Of a DNA stretch of 64,000 bases, positions 26,431-35,569 are shown one piece after another. Each line of letters begins with the position of its first letter. Position 1 is the first letter of the stretch. Source of the stretch: Neobacillus bataviensis LMG 21833 (GTDB lineage: Bacteria > Bacillota > Bacilli > Bacillales > Cytobacillaceae); contig NZ_AJLS01000057.1 in the NCBI RefSeq assembly GCF_000307875.1, positions 1 through 64,000 of the forward strand, in the 5' to 3' direction. The notes below the pieces were generated by a model. The model was not told the origin of the DNA. It saw nothing but the letters and a program-made list of their open reading frames with translations, and ran no database searches. Made by a program: the position numbers and the translations under genes.

Positions 26431-27615
26431 ATGATTTTTGATAAGGGTGAACTTTTTTGTGGACCGGGTGGTTTGACACTTGGTGCAAAACTAGCAGAAG
26501 TAAAAGATTCAGAAGGAAATATTTATAAAGTTAATCATAAATGGGCTGTTGACTATGACGAAGATACTTGTGAAACATTTCGACACAATATTTGTCCCGA
26601 GAACCGAAAATCAGTTATTTGTGCTGATGTTAAAAGACTAAAACTTAATTTGATGCCAGATATAGATTGTTTCGCATTTGGCTTCCCTTGCAATGATTTT
26701 TCGATTGTAGGAAAGTCAAAGGGTTTGGAGGGAGAATTTGGTCCCCTTTATACTTATGGAATAAAAGTATTGAGATATAAAAAGCCTAAGTGGTTTATAG
26801 CTGAAAATGTTGGCGGGCTTGAAAGTGCTAATGATGGCTTGGCATTAATTCAAATTTTAAAAGAAATGGAGGATGCTGGGTACAATATTACTCCACATAA
26901 ATACAATTTTGAAGAGTATGGTGTACCTCAGGCTCGCCATAGAATTATTATTGTTGGGATTCGTAAAGATATTAACTTGAAGTTTCAAGTACCCAAGGCT
27001 CCTTTTAAAAATAAGGACGAATGGACATCTGCAAGAAGTGTGTTAGAAGTGCCAATACCTAAGGATGCACCTAATAATGAGCCAACCAAGCATACCAAAC
27101 AGGTCATCGAAAGACTTTCTATTATTAAACCTGGTGATAATGCATGGGCACCTTATATTCCAGAAAAGTATCGGTTAAATGTAAAAGGTGCGAAAATGTC
27201 CAATATTTATAAAAGATTAGATCCGGATGCGCCTGCGTACACCGTAACTGGTTCTGGTGGCGGGGGTACTCATATGTATCATTATGCTGAACCGCGTGCC
27301 TTAACTAGTCGTGAGCGAGCTAGACTCCAAACTTTTCCAGATGACTTTGTATTTATTGGTGGAAGTGAAAGTGTACGAGCTCAAGTTGGAATGGCAGTTC
27401 CAGTTGACGGAGCAAAAATTATTATTGAAGCAATTTTAAATACGTTTGCCGGTAATGAGTATCCAACTGAACCAGCAAGATGGGATGAGGAAGAAATTAG
27501 GCAAATGATAGAAACTGGCCAACAAAAAAAGAAGAAAACCCGCAAAGGAAAAACCAAATCAAGCCAAAAACAAGTAGAAGTGGCACTGGAAGGTCAGGGA
27601 GCTTTTGATATATAG
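26431..27615 (+). CDS. DNA (cytosine-5) methyltransferase
   Basis: 394 residues with C5-MTase motifs in order: I (ELFCGPGGLTLGAKL), IV with catalytic Cys87 in FGFPCNDFS, VI (ENVGG), VIII (QARHRIIIVG), the target region, IX (SRERARLQTFPDDF) and X (VGMAVPVDGAKI). Motif IV carries GFPCNDFS in place of the common GPPCQGFS. A basic low-complexity tail follows (KKKKTRKGKTKSSQK). The ATG at 26431 follows TTGGAGAG. Likely the modification partner of the AlwI-type enzyme and of Vsr. Only one MTase is seen, whereas an asymmetric site usually needs both strands methylated. Confidence 0.92.
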   Translation: MIFDKGELFCGPGGLTLGAKLAEVKDSEGNIYKVNHKWAVDYDEDTCETFRHNICPENRKSVICADVKRLKLNLMPDIDCFAFGFPCNDFSIVGKSKGLEGEFGPLYTYGIKVLRYKKPKWFIAENVGGLESANDGLALIQILKEMEDAGYNITPHKYNFEEYGVPQARHRIIIVGIRKDINLKFQVPKAPFKNKDEWTSARSVLEVPIPKDAPNNEPTKHTKQVIERLSIIKPGDNAWAPYIPEKYRLNVKGAKMSNIYKRLDPDAPAYTVTGSGGGGTHMYHYAEPRALTSRERARLQTFPDDFVFIGGSESVRAQVGMAVPVDGAKIIIEAILNTFAGNEYPTEPARWDEEEIRQMIETGQQKKKKTRKGKTKSSQKQVEVALEGQGAFDI

Positions 27616-27690
27616 TCGCTTAAGAAGGAAATTACTTTTGCATAAAGGCTGAAGTGTTTACCTATAATGCATGGCCCACTTATAGAACAT

Positions 27691-27727
27691 ATTAAAGGGA
27701 TAACCAACTATGGTTATCCTTTAATAT
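27691..27727 (+). terminator. Terminator after the methyltransferase
   Basis: ATTAAAGGGATAACCA pairs with TGGTTATCCTTTAAT around ACTA, followed by ATTATTTTTT. A related hairpin follows the methyltransferase relic at 32981. Confidence 0.8.
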
Positions 27728-28098
27728 TATTTTTTATAAAATATATACTTTGTATCCACTATTCTTTTAGATAACCGCTTTTTCTCGTCTCGATAAGTTA
27801 AGCTGGTAAATTTTTCGTCCAATATTATTTGGGGGTAATTTCATTAATTGGTTAAATATAGGGAGTTGTTAATTTCAAGAAGTTCTAATCTGGCATCTAA
27901 ACAGATGGTTTTTTTCTTTCTCAGTTTTTTTGTCTTGATTCCACAGAGAGAAATAAAAAAACTGACCCCTAAAAATTGTCAGTCAATGAGCTTTTGGTTC
28001 AGCCTATATTTTTATAAATGTAATTTTCGGAGTTGCTTCTTTTGCCGTAAAAATTTAAATGCAAGGAGTTTCTGTCAAAAATATATAACTAAAGCATC
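27728..28098. other. Spacer, no supported gene
   Basis: AT-rich sequence with a TCAGTTTTTTT/AAAAAAACTGA inverted pair near 27925-27965. An open plus-strand stretch at 27848-28135 is Cys/Phe-rich, lacks a ribosome-binding site and is not supported. Confidence 0.3.
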
Positions 28099-28259
28099 TC
28101 ACCATCTCCTTTTAGGTCCATCTTGTTTTAGATAATATGCCTGATAACCTGCAGAAGTTATTCCGGCTTTTTGTAACTTTAGCAAAACTGGCTAAACTGC
28201 TCTTCCCATTCTGATGGTTCAGAAGCATAAGGGATTCTTTCAAAAGGCTTTATGGACAA
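28099..28259 (-). pseudogene. Frameshifted relic downstream of the second Vsr
   Basis: On the minus strand a TTG at 28259, seven bases after the Vsr stop, opens SIKPFERIPYASEPSEWEEQFSQFC and then stops. A second frame directly follows with KAGITSAGYQAYYLKQDG. The two pieces read like one small protein with a frameshift. The family is not recognised. Confidence 0.35.
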
Positions 28260-28265
28260 AAGTTT

Positions 28266-28681
28266 CTATTGTTCTTCTCCCTTAACTTGTTTAATGAATA
28301 AGGAAATTCTATCAACAGTACCTTCAAAATCTTCTTTTAGATCATGTTCCCAAAACCGCAATAGATACCAGCCGTTTTTGTTATAATAATCATTTACCTC
28401 TTTGTCCCTGTATTGGTTTCTTTCCAACTTTTTTATCCAATATTCTTGATTGGACTTTGGTTTATTCCCATGTAAAGGGCAAACATGCCAAAAACATGAA
28501 TCAATAAAAATAACTATTTTATATTTTTGAATGGATATATCAGGCTTTCCGAATAATATGCTGTTTTTACGAAAACGGATTCCTCTATTCCATAATACAT
28601 TGGACACCCTATTTTCCAGCTTGGATATTGATTTGATGGCTCTCATGGTTTTGACCTTTTTTCTTTACTCATATCAGTCAT
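28266..28681 (-). pseudogene. vsr: Second Vsr endonuclease, N-terminal frameshift
   Basis: The body (28266-28646) is a clear Vsr: RAIKS.SKLENR, GIRFRKN, GKPDISIQKYKIVIFIDSCFWHVCPLHG, EYW and FWEHDL. The standard N-terminus MTDMSKEKRSK is encoded just upstream from the ATG at 28681 (behind AAAGGTGA) but in another frame. One A is missing near 28646, turning AAA-ACC-ATG into AAA-CCA-TGA. An internal ATG at 28646 could give a 126-aa protein lacking the first helix. Probably a recent null or weakened copy. It parallels the intact vsr at 22282. Confidence 0.8.
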
Positions 28682-28699
28682 TATTTCACCTTTATTGTA

Positions 28700-29225
28700 T
28701 TATTTTTATTTTTATATATTAAATCATAATTCAAAATAACTTTGTTAATTTTTATCCGATTTCATATACTAATAAGAAAAATCGAGTGTTCGATTCCAAT
28801 AAATTAAATTTTAATTTTAACTTCCTGTCAAAAATTTAATTTAAATTATTGTATTTACTGCTGAAAGATTGCCGATAAAGGTAGCTTTTTATTTGGTTAT
28901 TTTTGTGTTTTTTTTTTTTGGTTGGCCAGCAATTATATGTAGCAGCACCTTTGTACTATAAGAGTTAAGTGGAAATATTTAATATACAAATAATTAAAAT
29001 AGGCAAAAAAACTACTAATCATTAATTCAATAATTCGCATTTTAAATTATTTATTAAATCTAATATTTTTTAAGAGTTTTAATGAACATTTATCTATATA
29101 TTAAAAAATATAATTTACAAAAGAAATAATTTATACTAATATGAAAATTACAAAATATAAATATTTACTACATTTTAAAAATGTAGTGTTTACTTTTGGA
29201 TATATTTAATATTCTAAATGAGGTG
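28700..29225. other. Very AT-rich spacer
   Basis: More than 500 bp of strongly AT-rich DNA with a T11-12 run near 28909 and several TATAAT-like boxes. No coding sequence. It is the promoter region of the GHKL operon and of the divergent vsr copy. Confidence 0.35.
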
Positions 29226-29230
29226 GAAGA

Positions 29231-29461
29231 ATGACCAACATCAACCCAGAGAAACATGATAGATTTATAAAAATTGCTGAGCAGCGGACAAACAAAATTC
29301 TAAAAACCCTAAAATTATTAGGGAATTGTGCTAATAAAGGCAATTATTCTTATACTGAGGAAGAGGTAAGGAAAATATTTACCGCTATTGAAAGGGAACT
29401 GAGGAACACAAGGAATAAATTTCAGGAACAACAACAGGATGAAATTGAATTTAAATTTTAG
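29231..29461 (+). CDS. Small helical protein of the first GHKL operon
   Basis: 76 residues (QRTNKILKTLKLLGNCANKGNYSYTEEEVRKIFTAIERELRNTRNKFQ...), with two predicted helices around a NY.Y turn. It follows TGAGGTGG by 4-6 nt and is 14 bp before the ATPase gene, so it is cotranscribed. Function unknown. Conserved-looking small subunits like this often accompany large defence ATPases. Confidence 0.65.
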   Translation: MTNINPEKHDRFIKIAEQRTNKILKTLKLLGNCANKGNYSYTEEEVRKIFTAIERELRNTRNKFQEQQQDEIEFKF

Positions 29462-29475
29462 AGAGGAGGATTATA

Positions 29476-31812
29476 ATGATAGGGGAATCAGCAGTTGTAG
29501 TTCCAACAAACTGGAAATCCAATATTGATCAAGTTGTGGCTGGATATGAAACTGAGCCTGCAGAAGGATTAGTTCATGGATTTCAAAAGGATTCTATACA
29601 AAATTCCTGGGGAGCAAGAATAAATAAAAAAGGAAATGGTTGGGGTACACGTTTTCAATTAATTGAGAATGAAAAAGGTGTTTTTCTCTGTGTGGAGGAT
29701 TGGGGAACAACAGGAATGACGGGTCCTAATATCCCTATGGATGAAATAAATAATATGTCAGGGGATTTAGACTCAGAATATAGACTGGCTCGTTTTTCGG
29801 CCATGAATTATTCTGGTGGTAACGAAGGTGCTGGTCTATTCGGAAGAGGTAAATTACTCTACTCAGCTGCATCAAATGATTATAATTTTATTTTTGAAAC
29901 GCTTACAAAAAAAGAAGGTTATAGAGCCAATTATAAAATGTTAGAGGGTAATTCTTTAAAAGTTGCGAATATTGCCTATGAAAATGAAGTAGCAAGACAA
30001 TATATAAAAGACAACACTGAGCTTACACCAATTAATAAAGTGGGAAGCAGAATAATAATATTGAACCCAAGAGTTGAAATAGTCAACGCAATTAAAAATG
30101 GTTATTTTTTAAACTACATAGAAGAGACGTGGTGGAGAATTATTCTCAAATATCATGTAACTATTTGTGTAGAATATAATGGAGAAGTTAAAACAGCCAA
30201 AGTTCCATCAGTTTATAATGATGCTATTGAAGAAAAAAATGGTTGGAAGGCATGGAAAAGAAATGCTTACACTTTACCAGCATATCATAGTGTCAAAAAA
30301 ATCGAGCTCTTTGTTTCAGAGGAAGAAATTAATGAGGAACTGTGTGGAGTGGCTTTTTATCGTAGAGATATGAAAATAGGTGAAATACCATTAGATATAC
30401 CTGCCAAAATTAAAAACAAGTATTTTGGGTTTATTGAGGTTGATAATAATTGGGAAGCGGAATTAGCACTTAATGAAGACCTGGAACATTATGGGGTTAA
30501 AAATAAGAATAAAAGGTGTTTTCAAAAACTAAAATTCGAAGTAAATAACGAGCACAAGATATTTATGGAAGACTTAGGTTTAATAAAAAAGAAAACCAGT
30601 GAAGACCAGCGGCTAAGACAAGAACTAACGGAGATTTCGCAAGGATTAGATACATTTTTTAATACAATAAATGTAGAAAGCATTGGCAGCAGAGGTCAGA
30701 AAAAAGAGAAGATTGAAGTAAGCTGGGCAGGTATCGATTTTCCTAACTCAAACAGGGATAGGCTATTAACTGGAGATAAAATAAGAAACATTAAATTTAA
30801 GATAAAGAATAATACAGGTTCAACAAAAAAAATAGAATACAAGTTAAGTGTAACTTGTAAAAATCAGGAAGTAAAAAATATTGCTACTAGTATTAAGGAA
30901 ATCCAGGGTTCTTCAGAGGAAAACTTTGGTCCATTTGAATTAATAATAGACTCACCCTTAGTCAGATATGAAAAGAACATTATTGCTTTGGAAGTATCTA
31001 TTGCAGGAAAAACAATCATTAAGCAAATACCCTTTTATTATGATACAACACCTGTTTCTGAACCAAGACATAACTTTTTGCTTAAGAATACTAGTATGAA
31101 ATTTCCGCGAGAAGAGTCAAAAAGGGTAAACACGAATGAAAGTTTAACAGAAATAAAATACACTATTGAGAATAATACTGCTGAAAAAGCGTTTATTGCT
31201 TTTCACTTAAGTACTCATAATGTGGCACAAAGTAATGAATTAATTGAATCAATTATTTTAAAAAAGGATATTGTTTTAAATCCTTATGATAAAATGGAAA
31301 TTGATTGTCCCGATATTATGTTTCACCAAGATGTTTATGAATCAAAAATTGATCAAGGCAAAATTGAAATTAGGGCAAGAATTAGTGCTGCACAAGACTT
31401 TTTAGATTATGAAATGGCTGAAGAACTTTCAAAGGGCTCTAAGATATCCGTTTTCTTTAATCAAGATCCTAATGGTAGTGGAAGTACGTTTAGTGATTTC
31501 AGGACATTTACTGAGGAAAGCGGAAAAAAGTCTGATTTAAATAACGTAGATGGTAATTGGGTATTTGATCTTTATGTAAAGCACCCGGCATACGAAAGAA
31601 TAGTAGATGACGAAGAACATAGGAAAGAATATCTAGCAGAAGAGATGTTAAAACAAATGGTTCGAGCGCACATCGAGGAAGGCAACTATTCGATCTTAAG
31701 CATTAATGGAAGCCAAAATGAGCAAATTTTTGAAGAGTTATCTCCTGCAGAACTAATGGAAAAAATTTACTTTACAATAGATTATTTACAATATAAAAGA
31801 TTAAAATCCTAA
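29476..31812 (+). CDS. GHKL (HATPase/MORC-like) ATPase
   Basis: 778 residues. The N-terminal GHKL fold shows motif N (D39-SIQ-N43 in QKDSIQNSWGAR), motif G1 (D75 in VEDWGTTGMTG) and the lid (GAGLFGRGK at 118-126). The remaining 500 residues are beta-rich with two repeated Ig-like blocks (near 430-510 and 560-650). GHKL ATPases related to MORC/MutL are known from restriction-modification neighbourhoods, and this one follows a C5-MTase and Vsr. GAGAGGAGGAT precedes the ATG. ATP-gated DNA clamping is the likely mechanism (family knowledge); the effector would be the next gene. Confidence 0.8.
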   Translation: MIGESAVVVPTNWKSNIDQVVAGYETEPAEGLVHGFQKDSIQNSWGARINKKGNGWGTRFQLIENEKGVFLCVEDWGTTGMTGPNIPMDEINNMSGDLDSEYRLARFSAMNYSGGNEGAGLFGRGKLLYSAASNDYNFIFETLTKKEGYRANYKMLEGNSLKVANIAYENEVARQYIKDNTELTPINKVGSRIIILNPRVEIVNAIKNGYFLNYIEETWWRIILKYHVTICVEYNGEVKTAKVPSVYNDAIEEKNGWKAWKRNAYTLPAYHSVKKIELFVSEEEINEELCGVAFYRRDMKIGEIPLDIPAKIKNKYFGFIEVDNNWEAELALNEDLEHYGVKNKNKRCFQKLKFEVNNEHKIFMEDLGLIKKKTSEDQRLRQELTEISQGLDTFFNTINVESIGSRGQKKEKIEVSWAGIDFPNSNRDRLLTGDKIRNIKFKIKNNTGSTKKIEYKLSVTCKNQEVKNIATSIKEIQGSSEENFGPFELIIDSPLVRYEKNIIALEVSIAGKTIIKQIPFYYDTTPVSEPRHNFLLKNTSMKFPREESKRVNTNESLTEIKYTIENNTAEKAFIAFHLSTHNVAQSNELIESIILKKDIVLNPYDKMEIDCPDIMFHQDVYESKIDQGKIEIRARISAAQDFLDYEMAEELSKGSKISVFFNQDPNGSGSTFSDFRTFTEESGKKSDLNNVDGNWVFDLYVKHPAYERIVDDEEHRKEYLAEEMLKQMVRAHIEEGNYSILSINGSQNEQIFEELSPAELMEKIYFTIDYLQYKRLKS

Positions 31813-31826
31813 AAGGTGTGAAGAAA

Positions 31827-32603
31827 GTGGCCAAACTTATTAAAAACGTTGACGGGAAAAAAGCTTATTTAGGCCTGCTCTCTCCGCAAGAAATTGAAGA
31901 AGCCAATAAAATGCAGGAATATCTAGAAACTTTTATTCCTGCCTTAGAAGAGAAGTTAAATACCAAGTACAAAAAAAGAGTAGTAGCCTATGCCTATGAA
32001 TTTGGTACTGAACTGAGAAAACTTGTTGAACAGTTTGATATTAAAGGTATTCAGGAGAAAATGTTTTGGGATCAGATTAGGGACTTTGCCTCCAATGATG
32101 AGGGCCGACCTCAAGATAGAGGTAATAGGAAACTTTATGATTATTACTTTAAATTATCCTATTATGACCTAATTGATATCAATAATGTTAATTGGAGCGA
32201 GTGGTCATATTTATTTGATGTCAAAGAAGTAATGAAGGAAGAAAGAATAATTAATTGGCTAGCAGCAAAAGCAAAGAACATTAAGATATCTCGAAATCCT
32301 TTTAGATTATTTATGACAGGAATTAGATTATTTATAAAAGATAAAGATACTTCAGTTTTTGAAGATCAGCAGTTATTTGAGAAATACGACATGGTATATG
32401 ATATTACTTCTGCCTACATTGATTTATATAAACAGTCATTTACTGACCAAGATAAAAAACCAACTGAAGCCAGGTTAAAGCAGAAAAAGAAATATCAGGA
32501 AAAGTATTTTAAAGAAGTATTTTTACTCAAAAGAAAAAGTAAAGATTATGACTTATTATTTATTTGTGAACAGGCTTTTAAAAAAATATATCTGATTGAT
32601 TAG
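31827..32603 (+). CDS. Partner protein of the first GHKL ATPase
   Basis: About 258 residues, highly charged and helical, with no recognised domain. A GTG at 31827 lies 8 nt after AAAGGTG, and the preceding in-frame GTG at 31818 overlaps that site. It is 14 bp behind the ATPase stop. A terminator follows at 32677. Possible nuclease or regulatory subunit; no catalytic motif is evident (a D-R-I-N-W-L.. stretch near residue 150 is not diagnostic). Confidence 0.6.
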   Translation: MAKLIKNVDGKKAYLGLLSPQEIEEANKMQEYLETFIPALEEKLNTKYKKRVVAYAYEFGTELRKLVEQFDIKGIQEKMFWDQIRDFASNDEGRPQDRGNRKLYDYYFKLSYYDLIDINNVNWSEWSYLFDVKEVMKEERIINWLAAKAKNIKISRNPFRLFMTGIRLFIKDKDTSVFEDQQLFEKYDMVYDITSAYIDLYKQSFTDQDKKPTEARLKQKKKYQEKYFKEVFLLKRKSKDYDLLFICEQAFKKIYLID

Positions 32604-32676
32604 TAGAGCGTAAAAGTTTTGATAAGGATATAGAGTCAAAGGAAATTAAAAAGTAGATGGGTTCCCTTACACAATA

Positions 32677-32719
32677 ATAAAAACAAAGTCGATAATAAAA
32701 TCAGCTTTGTTTTTATTTT
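32677..32719 (+). terminator. Terminator of the first GHKL operon
   Basis: AATAAAAACAAAG pairs with CTTTGTTTTTATT, followed by TTG. Confidence 0.75.
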
Positions 32720-32825
32720 GACATTTTGTACTGAGGAAAATAATAAAAATGAGATTTATCTCCAATTACTAAAAGTTTAATACCGCTACTACACTTATAG
32801 GATATAAGCTGTTCAAAGCCCCCGA

Positions 32826-32925
32826 GTGAACAAAAAAAGAGAAAGACAACTGTAAAGAATAATACAGGTCAAGCAAAAAACAAGCTGAAGTGTTACTAGA
32901 GGGTCAGGCGGTTTTTGGGATATAG
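32826..32925 (+). pseudogene. Relic of a C5-methyltransferase 3' end
   Basis: About 100 bp match the last codons of the methyltransferase at 27520-27615. The final frame reads SSKKQAEVLLEGQAVFGI and then stop, against SSQKQVEVALEGQGAFDI in the intact gene, and the upstream Lys-rich tail is also recognisable. The rest of the gene is missing and the 5' part is out of frame. A similar terminator follows at 32981. Confidence 0.75.
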
Positions 32926-32980
32926 TGATTGCTTTTGTACTTAGTGTACGTTTTGTATTGCTAAGGTATAAATTATTAAT

Positions 32981-33004
32981 GGGATAACAACTCTTATCCC
33001 TTTT
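32981..33004 (+). terminator. Terminator behind the methyltransferase relic
   Basis: GGGATAA and TTATCCC pair around CAACTC, followed by TTTT. It is homologous to the terminator at 27691, so relic and terminator were duplicated together. Confidence 0.7.
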
Positions 33005-33102
33005 AAATTAATTATTTTATTGTAGTAATTTAATAAATAAAAAAAATTAACGAGTTGTACTTAGTGTTCCTGCAACCCCTGTTTTGTTGATTCGAGCGGT
33101 TT

Positions 33103-33831
33103 ATGTGGTTTAAACAATCTGAGGGTTTAGCTCCTCATATTATTGAAGAGTATCAAATATATTTTAATGGTAACTTGACTATCTTGAGGGTGATTTATCA
33201 GATCATTACCAAAGTAAAGAAGAGATGCAAGATCAATGTCAAGGGTGCCATATACGGTGACACGGGCTGCACCATTTATGATTTTGATAATGGGAAGGAA
33301 CAGCTTAAACTTAATAGCACTTTTTACTCTTTCATGCAGCGATTTCAGCGAGTGTTAAATTATTTAACGAATTATCATCTCGCGCTATTTTTAGAAAAAT
33401 TTAATGAAAAAGGTGACACGACTAATCTGCTTTTAAAAGTTGAAAATGTTTCTAAAAGGCCCTCCCTTGATCAGTTTTATCAAGTGCTATCTTCGTTTTA
33501 TAATGGAATATGTTTTTATTGTGGGAAGGGAATCAAGAAAGATGCAGCCCATGTTGATCACTTTATACCATGGAGCTTTGTTCAAGCGGATCAATTATGG
33601 AATCTGGTGATTGCCTGCAGTGCGTGTAATTTATCGAAAAGTGATAAATTAGCAAATGAACAATTTTTAGAAACAGTAGTTGATCGAAATAAAGCATTTA
33701 TTTCAATACCTGAACTTAGAAAAAGAGAAGACATGCAGGTCTATTCAAGTAAAAAATTGAAGGGTCTCTATCATTATTCAGTAGAAAATGGGTTTACTGA
33801 TTTTTGGGTGCCGAAGATAATGATTTTGTAA
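33103..33831 (+). CDS. HNH endonuclease, probably 5'-truncated
   Basis: 242 residues. The C-terminal half has a clear HNH/zinc core: CFYCGKGI, AAHVDHFIPWSFV and NLVIACSACNLSKSDK. The N-terminus starts abruptly at MWFKQSEGLAPHII, with a stop six codons upstream and no ribosome-binding site. Homologues I know usually carry 60-100 more residues, so the gene was probably cut when the methyltransferase relic in front of it was formed. Catalytic residues look intact. A terminator lies at 34001. Confidence 0.7.
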   Translation: MWFKQSEGLAPHIIEEYQIYFNGNLTILRVIYQIITKVKKRCKINVKGAIYGDTGCTIYDFDNGKEQLKLNSTFYSFMQRFQRVLNYLTNYHLALFLEKFNEKGDTTNLLLKVENVSKRPSLDQFYQVLSSFYNGICFYCGKGIKKDAAHVDHFIPWSFVQADQLWNLVIACSACNLSKSDKLANEQFLETVVDRNKAFISIPELRKREDMQVYSSKKLKGLYHYSVENGFTDFWVPKIMIL

Positions 33832-34000
33832 TTTCAAGTTAAAAATGGAGTGGCAGCTCAAATGGGATAATTTCATTTGAGAATGATACACTTAGTTAGA
33901 ATTTTGAAGTTTTCCAGTAAGATTAAGAAATTCTATACAACTGGACAAAAGAAATATCGAATACCGTCTTCATTACCATATTGAGCGTAAAGCTAAATCT

Positions 34001-34028
34001 CCCCGAAGTCATTAATTCGGGGGTTTTT
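34001..34028 (+). terminator. Rho-independent terminator
   Basis: CCCCGAA and TTCGGGG pair around GTCATTAA, followed by TTTTT. It serves the HNH gene. Confidence 0.8.
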
Positions 34029-34173
34029 AAAATTTGATTTATTAATTTTTTCAAATTGGTGTTACAAGTATGTTAAGAGATAAATAAAAATGTTTTTTTA
34101 AAATTAGTAAAACAAAAATTAAAATTTAGGAAACTTTTTATCTAAAAAATATGAATTACTAATAAATGAAAAC

Positions 34174-34204
34174 TAAAAGCGCCTCTAATTATTTTAAGAA
34201 GCGC
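34174..34204 (-). terminator. Hairpin at the 3' end of the AIPR gene
   Basis: On the minus strand GCGCTTCT pairs with AGAGGCGC (one G-T pair), followed by TTTT. It lies about 20 bp after the AIPR stop. Confidence 0.5.
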
Positions 34205-34223
34205 CTTCAAAAAAATCTAATAA

Positions 34224-35417
34224 TTATTCTGCTTTATTGAGAAGATATTGTGTTAGTACATTATTATACAACTGTTTCCAAGTACCCGTGTCTTTACCTA
34301 CAGCGTTTGGATTATTACCTAAAGTTCTGCTACGTTCTACTGTGTCCGCTACAAGGTTTTTCCCAATTTCTTCAAAGTACTCCATTGGATTTGCCTTCCA
34401 ATAATATACACCGTCTTTTTCTGCCAGAAGTGCACGGAATGCCCCTACAATAGGATATAAAAAACCTTTTGGAGTCCGGTGATCCATATTTTTTTTGTAA
34501 AATTTAGATTTAAACTTAATTTCAGTTTTTGGTACTTCTACCCCTTTAATTCGACCGTACATTCCACCATTGTTTGCTTCACGATATTTTCTAGCCATGC
34601 TAGTTTCGATAAGATCGTACAATTTAAAGATATCAGTCATAACGTTTCTCATTTTATAATAAGGATTATTTTCCATTTCATTTTCATATTTATCAAATGC
34701 TGAGGTATAGTCCTTTACACATGTTTGTTTGGAACTATATGCACTCACTGCCACTTTCTCCCGATTGTCATGCTTCTCTAAATTAAACATATAAAGCAAA
34801 GTTAGGATATCAGCAACATCTATATCTTTATCTTCGTTTTCCTTATATGCAATATCATCTTTAAACGGCTCGCTATCAATAGATTCCTTAATCATATTGA
34901 ATTTTTGTTTAAGTTCAGCTATTGCTTTATCTTGGACTTGTACAGATGTATTCCTGGCTGCGGCTACATCTTCAAATATGTCTTCAATACCTGTTAGAAT
35001 TTCAACTCTAGCATATTGCTTAGAATCTGGTGCAAGTTTATTACGATAGTCTAGGATTGTTCTATATGTGTGGCCGCCATCTACATTGCCATGAACAGTC
35101 TCATCTTCTAATACAATAGTTAACTCAGAGTTGGAATTATCAAATTTTACATCTTTTGCAGATATCAATATTCCTCTGTTTAAAATGAAGAATGGAGAAA
35201 TATCAGATAACAAACCTTCTTTAATACGTCCAGCAACCTTTGTTCGCATATTTTGTTCACGAGGATTTGTTTTGGTAGGAATATTATCCGGCAATTCTCG
35301 TACATCGACTATTGCGAAAATCATTTCTGGGGTCTTCTTATTAGATTCTGGTGAGAATACACCGTATGGATTTGGAATTTTCCGTAAGCTTTCAACCTTA
35401 AATTTAATTTTTTTCAT
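34224..35417 (-). CDS. AIPR-family (abortive infection phage resistance) protein
   Basis: 397 residues. The AIPR layout is visible: SPFFILNRGILISAKDV, the glycine/His motif NVDGGHTYRTI, then VEILTGIEDIFEDVAAARNTSVQVQDKAI. AIPR proteins are linked to phage resistance, but their biochemistry is not settled. The VDGGHT motif recalls the DGQHR motif of the twin proteins at 4396-6518. GAGAGGAG lies 7 nt before the ATG. It is divergent from the controller-like regulator, with an operator-like dyad between them. Confidence 0.75.
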   Translation of the reverse strand: MKKIKFKVESLRKIPNPYGVFSPESNKKTPEMIFAIVDVRELPDNIPTKTNPREQNMRTKVAGRIKEGLLSDISPFFILNRGILISAKDVKFDNSNSELTIVLEDETVHGNVDGGHTYRTILDYRNKLAPDSKQYARVEILTGIEDIFEDVAAARNTSVQVQDKAIAELKQKFNMIKESIDSEPFKDDIAYKENEDKDIDVADILTLLYMFNLEKHDNREKVAVSAYSSKQTCVKDYTSAFDKYENEMENNPYYKMRNVMTDIFKLYDLIETSMARKYREANNGGMYGRIKGVEVPKTEIKFKSKFYKKNMDHRTPKGFLYPIVGAFRALLAEKDGVYYWKANPMEYFEEIGKNLVADTVERSRTLGNNPNAVGKDTGTWKQLYNNVLTQYLLNKAE

Positions 35418-35524
35418 TATTTATTCTCCTCTCAAAATTTTTCATTAGCTAACTGCTGAGGGGCAGTAGCCTTGATCATTATTAACCTACAAACTTATTT
35501 TAATCGAGTCTCAAATAAAAATAA

Positions 35525-35540
35525 ACATACTATAGTGTGT
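35525..35540. promoter_or_regulatory. Operator-like dyad between AIPR and regulator genes
   Basis: ACATACTATAGTGTGT is a near-perfect palindrome with an ACTATAGT core, similar in character to boxes bound by restriction-modification controller proteins. It lies 5 bp before a TATAAT at 35546-35551 that would serve the regulator gene, so the regulator could repress or tune itself and the divergent AIPR gene. Confidence 0.55.
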
Positions 35541-35569
35541 TTTGTTATAATTTTTATGAGGTGTTAAAA

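Noticed and set aside
27848-28135. 95-codon plus-strand frame rich in Cys and Phe
   Set aside because: It is the reverse of AT-rich spacer and of the minus-strand relic behind vsr, with no start signal.
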